The notes under the pieces were generated by a model. It had not been told where the DNA came from and searched no databases. It saw only the letters and a list, made by a program, of their open reading frames with translations. The position numbers and the translations under genes were made by a program. This document shows positions 6,080 through 11,076 of a stretch of 11,076 nucleotides of DNA, one piece after another (within the stretch, counting starts at the first letter, position 1; each line of letters starts with the position of its first letter). Origin of the DNA: Anaerolineales bacterium (GTDB lineage: Bacteria; Chloroflexota; Anaerolineae; Anaerolineales; E44-bin32). The stretch lies in the NCBI GenBank assembly GCA_011772595.1, contig WVZH01000480.1:81955-93030 (forward strand), in the 5' to 3' direction.

Positions 6080-7000
6080 TTATGTAAGTAACTTAACTAG
6101 GATGGCTTTCTGAGCGTGTAAGCGGTTTTCGGCCTGTTGGAAGATGCGCGAATTGGGACCGTCTGCGACATCGTCGGTTATTTCTTCCCCGCGATGGGCA
6201 GGGAGGCAGTGCAGAACGATTACCGTAGGATCAGCCTCAGAGACCAGGTTCATGTTCACCTGGTAAGGAGAGAGCTTTTCTCTGCGCTCTTCGGCCTCAT
6301 CCTCCTGACCCATGCTAACCCAGGTGTCGGTATAGATCACATGTGCTCCCTTGACGGCCTTGAAGGGATCACGAATAGTTTGGATTTCGATCTTGCTTTC
6401 ATCCGCCATGTCTTCTGCCAGAGCCAGAGCGTTGGGTGGTATATCATAGCCTTCGGGGGAGGCAATGGTGAAATTCATCCCCAATCTAGCACAGACAAAG
6501 AGCAAGGAGGTCGCCACATTATTCCCGTCGCCGACGTAGCTGACAGTCAGGCCTTCAAAGGTACCGAAACGCTCCAGGATCGTGAGTGCATCCGCCATAG
6601 CCTGGCAGGGATGATTGAAATCGCTCAATCCATTGATGACAGGCACCGAGGCATATCGGGCGAGTTCGAGCACATGCTCATGATCAAAAACACGTGCCAT
6701 GATGATCTCCACGTATCTGGATAAAACCCTGCTAACGTCTGCGATGGATTCTCGCTTGCCGAGCCCAATTTCGCTCGGGGAAAGATAGAGGGCGTCGCCT
6801 CCGAGATGTCGCATCGCCATATCGAAGGAGACCCGAGTGCGCAGGCTGGGTTTTTGAAATACCATCGCCAGCATCTTGTTCGCGAGGAGAGGTTTGTTCG
6901 CTCCATTGCGCCGTTCTTCTTTCAAACGGATCGCAAGGTTCAACATCTTGCGTATTTCGTCGCCTGAGAAATCGGCAAGGGACAGAAAATGAATCATCAT
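6080..7000 (-). CDS. argF: Ornithine carbamoyltransferase
   Basis: Transfers the carbamoyl group from carbamoyl phosphate to ornithine to make citrulline (arginine synthesis), or works in reverse in the arginine deiminase pathway. The 306-residue product has the carbamoyl-phosphate loop SLRTR at 52-56, HPCQ at 130-133, GDGNNV at 157-162, the ornithine loop DTWVSMG at 225-231 and HCLPAHRG at 264-271. The loop reads SLRTR rather than the commoner STRTR, a variant I recall from other OTCs and from acetylornithine enzymes; the SMG motif favours ornithine. ATG at 6997 is an equally good start: GGAG is 5 nt from the first ATG and 8 nt from the second, and OTCs usually begin M-x-HFLSL. No other arginine gene is in the window, so biosynthetic versus catabolic use is open (arcB if catabolic). 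An extended -10 promoter lies just upstream. Confidence 0.94.
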   Translation of the reverse strand: MMIHFLSLADFSGDEIRKMLNLAIRLKEERRNGANKPLLANKMLAMVFQKPSLRTRVSFDMAMRHLGGDALYLSPSEIGLGKRESIADVSRVLSRYVEIIMARVFDHEHVLELARYASVPVINGLSDFNHPCQAMADALTILERFGTFEGLTVSYVGDGNNVATSLLFVCARLGMNFTIASPEGYDIPPNALALAEDMADESKIEIQTIRDPFKAVKGAHVIYTDTWVSMGQEDEAEERREKLSPYQVNMNLVSEADPTVIVLHCLPAHRGEEITDDVADGPNSRIFQQAENRLHAQKAILVKLLT

Positions 7001-7043
7001 GCATTCTCCAAGAAATTGGTGGGGGAAGAAGATATTCAGGAGC

Positions 7044-7052
7044 AGTATAGCA
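7044..7052 (-). promoter_or_regulatory. Extended -10 promoter for argF
   Basis: The minus strand reads TGCTATACT, a TGn extension plus TATACT (-10 at 7049-7044). No good -35 is visible about 17 bp upstream, which is acceptable for extended -10 promoters. It lies in the 93-base gap between the transporter stop and argF and would give a leader of roughly 37 nt. It would allow argF-ald-CoA-transferase-pyk to be transcribed separately from the signalling genes. I see no terminator in this gap. Confidence 0.45.
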
Positions 7053-7093
7053 CAGGTAGGAGGCCAGGAGGATGATTGAGGCCCGCTTGTGTT

Positions 7094-8140
7094 TCAGTCT
7101 TCAGCAGAACCATCTGTCGCGCTTGGATGATCGAAGCCGATTTTGGTAACAGATCTCTCGTGTTGCGCGGCTTCTGGCTCATATTCGGCTCGCTCAAACT
7201 CCGGGATCTCCAGAGTCTTGAACCTGGGACGAAGCCACCCGAGCCAGCCGCGTCGGTGTATAGGGGGCGGGCTGGGTCGATCGAGTCCTGCGAGTACGAG
7301 CGCCAGGAAAAGGAGACTGGCACCGACCCACTGGGACGTGGCGAGCGACTCGCCGAGCCAAAGATGCGCCAATCCAACTGTAATCAATAGTTCTGCTAAG
7401 CCGAGAAGCGATGTGCGCATCCCGCCAATGGATTTGACCCCCGTAAACAGCATGACCCGGGAGAGAAAGGTTACGAGTGTGAGCCCGACGAGAGGAACTA
7501 CAGCCGGGGATGGGATTACGGGTAGACCCGTCGAAAAAATGAATTGAGCCGGTACGACGATGATCGTCATTGCAAAAAGTGTATAGAGTGTCACTGTCGG
7601 AGCCGGCGCCTCGTACAGCACTCGCTGGTTGATAGGAATATGAACCGCGTAGAGGAATCCTGCTGTGAGCATATATACGACGCCCTGGATATCGATGTGC
7701 GTTGTGGATGCTTGCGTGAGAAGAAAGACGGCTGGGAGACAGAGCGCCAGGCTCAAGAAAGTAATTTTGGTATGGCGTAGGCCATCAAGGTAGAGAAGCA
7801 CAGCGACGAAGACTGGGTAGAGGGAATACAACAATTGGCCGAGGCTGGCATCAACCCGGGCCAACCCCGCGTAGAAGAACAAGGAACCGATGCCGTTGAC
7901 CGCACCTGCGACGAGACAACCCACAAGACCGATAGGATAGATGTAAAGGTACCGTCTGCGGAAGAGGAGAACGGCGAGGAAGAGCAAAGCTGCCGCGGCC
8001 ACGGTGCGTGAGGCGACTACGGCTAGCGACAACATCCCCGCGTTGATGGCTTGTTTACCAAAGATCGGACAAAGACCTAGAGAAATCGCCGAGGCGACGG
8101 CTGCGGGAACCCCTCTTTCAAAGCGAGTCTCCTTAGCCAA
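7094..8140 (-). CDS. EamA/DMT-family transporter with hydrophilic C-terminal tail
   Basis: An inner-membrane permease of the drug/metabolite transporter superfamily. Hydrophobicity by eye gives about ten membrane segments (near 10-32, 37-60, 68-90, 99-118, 126-144, 152-170, 182-203, 212-232, 241-261 and 267-287), in two EamA halves. The second half keeps the LLGLAELLITVGLAHLWLGE pattern with Glu at 250 and 264. Residues 288-348 form a charged, proline-rich tail that is not part of the domain; its function is unknown. Substrates in this family include amino acids, nucleosides and drugs, and the sequence does not decide. It begins with TTG at 8140, 4 nt after the kinase stop, with no strong SD; no other good start is visible, so it likely depends on coupling with the kinase gene. 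The next gene downstream is argF, so an amino-acid-related cargo is possible but unproven. Confidence 0.85.
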   Translation of the reverse strand: MAKETRFERGVPAAVASAISLGLCPIFGKQAINAGMLSLAVVASRTVAAAALLFLAVLLFRRRYLYIYPIGLVGCLVAGAVNGIGSLFFYAGLARVDASLGQLLYSLYPVFVAVLLYLDGLRHTKITFLSLALCLPAVFLLTQASTTHIDIQGVVYMLTAGFLYAVHIPINQRVLYEAPAPTVTLYTLFAMTIIVVPAQFIFSTGLPVIPSPAVVPLVGLTLVTFLSRVMLFTGVKSIGGMRTSLLGLAELLITVGLAHLWLGESLATSQWVGASLLFLALVLAGLDRPSPPPIHRRGWLGWLRPRFKTLEIPEFERAEYEPEAAQHERSVTKIGFDHPSATDGSAED

Positions 8141-8144
8141 GGGT

Positions 8145-9710
8145 TTACTCGTCGGATCCGTCGCTACTTGTTTCGGTGACCGTGCTAGGGAAATGTGGCT
8201 CTATTGGTATCGTAAAGGCAAAGGTACTCCCTTCGCCAGGTACGCTGTCGATCCAGATGTTTCCACCGTGAAGCTCGACCAAATGATGGCAGATCGAAAG
8301 CCCCAAACCGGTACCGCCAGTCCTTCGAGTGGGTGAGGCATCCACCATCGCGAACGGTTCAAAGAGCTTCTTCTGATTTTCGGGATCGATCCCTGGCCCA
8401 GTGTCTGACACCGTGACCAGTATCATCTCCCGAACGTCGTCTTCCACGACGCGTGCAGTCACAGCAATCTCGCCTTCCATTGTGAACTTGGCCGCATTGG
8501 AGACTAAGTTCAACATGATCTGTCGGACGCGTATGTTGTCGGCTTGGATTTTCGGAAGATCTTCCGGCACCTCAGTGACAAGCCGAATAGGCTTGTCTTT
8601 TACCAGACCGACGGCTGTCGACATCACACCGCGAATAATTTCTTTGACGTCCACTTCCGTGAATGAGAGCTCCATTTTGCCGGCTTCAATTCTAGAGACG
8701 TCAAGGATGTCGTTAATCAATCCCAGCAGATGTTGCCCGGCATTATAGATCGCCGTTAAATCTTGTTCCTGTGTTTCTGTGATGGGACCATCAATCCCTT
8801 TCAGAATAACGCGCGAGAATCCAATGATCGAATTCAGCGGTGTTCGTAATTCATGACTCATGTTCGCCAGAAACTGGCTCTTGAGCCGATCGGCTTCACG
8901 CATCTCATCCAGCGCCTGTTGGGTAATCTGATGCGATTGAGCGTTCTGGAGCGCGAGTGCAAGGTCTTGCGCCACAGCCTGGGCTAGGTTCTGGTCATCA
9001 GCTTCCCAGCTTCGGCCTTCCAATGGTTGTTCGAACTCAAGTACACCCAGCACTCTGTTTTGAATTCTGATCGGTATACGCATCATTTCCGTGTCGGTTA
9101 GGGCGACATCTGTGAGCGTTTCCGCAGGTTCAGGGATGGGATAGAGTCCTCCCTCATCGGCTACGTAGCCGTGCACCTCGCCCCAAACCTTGGAAGGAGT
9201 CGTTTCGAACGTCTCACCCGGTTCTCCTACCAATCTTAAGGGACGGACGGTTTCCTCTGCAGGCGTTGGCTCTTCGAGAGCCACGACTTGTGCCACGCCC
9301 CGATAACCGATACGTGTGCCTGCTGGGTCGGCGCGTGCGAGAGCGTTGAGCAATAAGGCAGTCACTTTCCCCTCGCGGTTACGTGCGCGCACACGGAAAT
9401 TGTAGACGGGTTGACCTGAAGCCATCAGCTCGCGCAATTCATCCGCTTTTGGCGGCAAGAATGCAATGCTGAAGATTTCCTTCCCCTGCAACTCATCTGG
9501 AGCATACCCTAGGACACGCTCTATCTCAGGGCTTATCCAAACGTACTTCCCATCCTGATCGCTCTCCCAGACAAAACCTTCCGCCTCCTCCTTAAGACCC
9601 GTACTTAGGCGTGCAGGCGCAAGTGATCCGGTTCGAGGCGTAGCCTCGAGCAATCCAGAGAGAAGATTTTCAAGACGATTTCGAAGGCGTTCCAGCGAAT
9701 TCATGGACAT
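8145..9710 (-). CDS. Soluble PAS/GAF-type sensor histidine kinase
   Basis: A cytoplasmic two-component kinase; I see no signal peptide or membrane segment in its 521 residues. Order: short helical N-terminus (1-25), PAS domain (about 44-142, with VWESDQDGKYVWISP and a VLGYAPDEL helix), a linker, a partial GAF-like segment (about 170-255) in which only the C-terminal half is recognisable (RIPIRIQNRVLGVLEF), a helical connector (260-280), then HisKA with the H box FLANMSHELRTP (H286) and an HATPase domain: N box with N405, DTGPGID at 436-442, LFEPF at 449-453, GTGLGL at 466-471. All kinase residues look intact. A Ser/Thr/Asp-rich tail ends it. No response regulator is in the window, so the partner is unknown. 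The start ATG at 9710 lies inside the 3' end of the ParA gene (41-base overlap); ATG at 9704 is an alternative. Confidence 0.92.
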   Translation of the reverse strand: MSMNSLERLRNRLENLLSGLLEATPRTGSLAPARLSTGLKEEAEGFVWESDQDGKYVWISPEIERVLGYAPDELQGKEIFSIAFLPPKADELRELMASGQPVYNFRVRARNREGKVTALLLNALARADPAGTRIGYRGVAQVVALEEPTPAEETVRPLRLVGEPGETFETTPSKVWGEVHGYVADEGGLYPIPEPAETLTDVALTDTEMMRIPIRIQNRVLGVLEFEQPLEGRSWEADDQNLAQAVAQDLALALQNAQSHQITQQALDEMREADRLKSQFLANMSHELRTPLNSIIGFSRVILKGIDGPITETQEQDLTAIYNAGQHLLGLINDILDVSRIEAGKMELSFTEVDVKEIIRGVMSTAVGLVKDKPIRLVTEVPEDLPKIQADNIRVRQIMLNLVSNAAKFTMEGEIAVTARVVEDDVREMILVTVSDTGPGIDPENQKKLFEPFAMVDASPTRRTGGTGLGLSICHHLVELHGGNIWIDSVPGEGSTFAFTIPIEPHFPSTVTETSSDGSDE

Positions 9711-10458
9711 ACTGCCTCACTTCATGGGCGAGTTGCCGGTATTGTTGTGCGCCCCGGCTACGAGGCGAGTAAACCGAGATCGGCTGACCGAAGAGTGGAC
9801 TTTCACGTAGCCTGGTATCGGTTTGAATGATGGATTTAAACACAGCCGATCCGAAAGCTTTTCGTATTTGATCAAGCAGACTTCTGTGCATTCGATTTCT
9901 TAGATCGACCATTGTCATTACCAGCCGGTAACGCAATTGAGGATTCGATTGTTGACGCACAGTGCGAATCATGTTGAGCATATCCCGAAGGGCGTTAGCA
10001 GAAAAGAATTCACATTGCGTGGGAATGATAAGCAGATCTGCAGCGACGAGTGCTGAATGTGTCAGCGGGCCGAGGGCAGGAGGGCAGTCTAAAATGATGT
10101 AATCGTATCCCTGTGCATGCGAAAGTCCTGAGCGCAGGATGAACTCATATTGATCCCGCACGGTGAGAAAACGCTCTGCCATCCCCAAATCGTGATTTGC
10201 CGGTGCGATATCTAAGCCCGGCAAGCTCGTCTCGCGGGAGATCGTTATAACGGATTGGTTACCTAGCAGGATCTCAGTTGTAGTACGCTGGAGATTCTTG
10301 GGATGGAGCCCCAGTGCCAATGTGAGGTTGGCTTGAGGATCCAGATCGACTAGCAGTACCTCACTCTGATCCTCGATGAGCGCTCCGCCAAGCGACAGTG
10401 CCGTTGTCGTCTTGGCAACACCGCCCTTCTCATTTGCGATCGTGATAACGCAGGTCAT
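9670..10458 (-). CDS. ParA/Soj-like deviant Walker A ATPase
   Basis: A MinD/ParA-type ATPase that dimerises with ATP and usually binds DNA non-specifically to position plasmids, chromosomes or protein complexes. In 262 residues it has the deviant Walker A KGGVAKTTT at 11-19 (signature K11 and K16), the A' motif LLVDLDPQAN at 35-44 and Walker B YDYIILDCPP at 118-127 with D124. No ParB gene or parS-like palindromic array is visible nearby, so it is an orphan ParA. Instead it sits between a GAF sensor protein and a histidine kinase: the ATGA overlap upstream and 41-base overlap downstream suggest the three are made together. That context argues for placing a signalling complex, or a ParA recruited as a regulator, rather than for replicon partition. 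A strong AAGGAG (10463-10468) lies 4 nt before the ATG, within the upstream gene. Confidence 0.9.
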   Translation of the reverse strand: MTCVITIANEKGGVAKTTTALSLGGALIEDQSEVLLVDLDPQANLTLALGLHPKNLQRTTTEILLGNQSVITISRETSLPGLDIAPANHDLGMAERFLTVRDQYEFILRSGLSHAQGYDYIILDCPPALGPLTHSALVAADLLIIPTQCEFFSANALRDMLNMIRTVRQQSNPQLRYRLVMTMVDLRNRMHRSLLDQIRKAFGSAVFKSIIQTDTRLRESPLFGQPISVYSPRSRGAQQYRQLAHEVRQYVHEFAGTPSKSS

Positions 10459-11076
10459 TCTTCTCCTTCATCTATGGTTGTTGGTTGCCATCCGTCCGAA
10501 TCTACAGATTCGCGACCGTCATCTTGTGATCCATCAGCTCCATCACCGCTCGATTGGAGATCGAGTGGCACTTCTGCTAATTGGATTCGGGCACTTCGAG
10601 CCCCCAGCGCAAGACGCATCTCTTGAACTACGGTTCGCAACATCGTTTCGACGTCGCCGCTGGCTCGGATTTTACTCGTGATATCCATCACGGCTTGTTC
10701 ACGATTCGCTCTTTCAAGAGCTTCTTCGAAGTTGCGGGTGTTCTGGACCGCTACAGCCAATTGGTCGGCGAGGACTTCCAGAACAGAAATGTCATCCTCA
10801 CTGAAGGTGTGAGGATGGATATGTTGAACATCGAGGACGCCAATAACGCGATCGCCGATTTGTAATGGCAAGCCCAATTGAGTCTGGGTGTCTGGTAACA
10901 AGGGATTCGGTTGGTGATAGGGATCAGCAGAAACATCATGTGCAATGTAGTATTCACCTCTTTGTGCAACGTATCCAATGAGGGATTGTGTGCCAACAGG
11001 TACGCTGTGCGCCTGCTCCTTGAGCACACGGCCAACCTCTCCGGTAGACTCGCGAACGACTACGTTTTCACCGTCG
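10455..11076 (-). CDS. GAF-domain sensor protein, C-terminal part (runs off the window)
   Basis: The frame is open to the right edge, so the N-terminus is missing; the GTG at 11027 is not the true start because GAF sequence (GENVVVREST...GRVLKEQ) continues upstream of it. Visible order: most of a GAF domain with VPVGTQSLIGYVAQRGE, IAHDVSADPYHQPNPLLP and LPLQIGDRVIGVLDVQ, a helical connector (VQNTRNFEEALERANREQ), then the start of a second sensor-like helix-rich segment (VETMLRTVVQEMRLALGA) and an acidic, low-complexity end rich in Asp, Gly and Ser. No kinase, cyclase or output domain follows before the stop, so the visible end is non-enzymatic. It overlaps the ParA gene by 4 bases. In related Chloroflexota-type proteins such a GAF segment normally leads into a kinase; here the kinase is a separate gene two positions downstream. 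The ligand of the GAF domain is unknown. Confidence 0.85.
   Translation of the reverse strand, partial: DGENVVVRESTGEVGRVLKEQAHSVPVGTQSLIGYVAQRGEYYIAHDVSADPYHQPNPLLPDTQTQLGLPLQIGDRVIGVLDVQHIHPHTFSEDDISVLEVLADQLAVAVQNTRNFEEALERANREQAVMDITSKIRASGDVETMLRTVVQEMRLALGARSARIQLAEVPLDLQSSGDGADGSQDDGRESVDSDGWQPTTIDEGEE
10463..10468 (-). promoter_or_regulatory. Ribosome binding site of the ParA-like gene
   Basis: AAGGAG on the minus strand, 4 nt before ATG at 10458, lies within the last codons of the GAF-protein gene. It confirms the ATG inside the ATGA overlap and implies the ParA is efficiently translated in its own right. Confidence 0.65.

Noticed and set aside
6021..6080. A plus-strand riboswitch reading of the argF-ald spacer (TGCCTGAGAGATT)
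   Set aside because: No plus-strand gene follows it; the minus-strand reading precedes ald directly and matches a known conserved tail.
6137..6724. A 195-codon open frame on the plus strand opposite argF
   Set aside because: It lies wholly antisense to a convincing OTC gene, has no good SD and no recognisable motif. It is a shadow of codon bias.
10751..11035. Alternative minus-strand frame over the GAF gene, and the GTG at 11027 as a gene start
   Set aside because: The alternative frame has no family features. The GAF domain clearly continues upstream of 11027 to the window edge.
1..11076. CRISPR array, tRNA/rRNA, transposase, phage or plasmid replication genes
   Set aside because: No regularly spaced repeat series, no recognisable tRNA or rRNA sequence and no such coding region were seen. 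The ParA alone, without ParB or an origin, is not enough to call a replicon locus.

Overview
The window is a gene-dense bacterial chromosome segment of moderate GC content. Short overlaps, TTG starts, Shine-Dalgarno sequences and a GAF / soluble histidine kinase style of signalling suggest a Chloroflexota-like (perhaps Anaerolineae-like) bacterium. That placement rests on protein style and repeat style only and is tentative (about 0.5).

Layout: positions 28-1840 (+) carry an electron transfer flavoprotein pair in the order alpha then beta, overlapping by 8 bases. They converge on a minus-strand block. The convergent gap (1841-2094) holds a compact non-coding element: two direct repeats, each containing a 5-bp GNRA-loop hairpin, around a nested palindrome. 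The minus-strand block, read from right to left, is: a GAF sensor protein (running off the right edge), a ParA-like ATPase, a soluble PAS/GAF histidine kinase, a 10-TM EamA transporter, then ornithine carbamoyltransferase (argF), alanine dehydrogenase (ald), a 4-hydroxybutyrate/acetate-type CoA-transferase and pyruvate kinase (pyk).

Genes likely to work together: GAF protein, ParA and kinase overlap by 4 and 41 bases, and the transporter starts 4 bases after the kinase stop, so they look translationally coupled. An extended -10 promoter lies before argF. ald and the CoA-transferase share an ATGA overlap. With pyruvate kinase they form a pyruvate-centred set: alanine <-> pyruvate + NADH + NH4+, PEP -> pyruvate, and CoA exchange between acids. 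The ETF pair supplies an electron sink or source for acyl-CoA chemistry. This would suit an anaerobic or facultative fermenter of amino acids or organic acids, which is inference.

The points most worth checking are: (1) the 73-nt argF-ald spacer, whose 3' half closely resembles the end of a glycine riboswitch and could form two mutually exclusive stems, one hiding the ald Shine-Dalgarno; (2) the structured repeat at 1871-2071, where two copies differ only at positions that preserve the hairpin and GNRA loop; (3) the GAF-ParA-kinase operon; (4) an EtfB resembling the electron-bifurcating clade paired with an EtfA lacking the usual flavin-contacting His. I saw no tRNA, rRNA, CRISPR array, transposase or phage gene.
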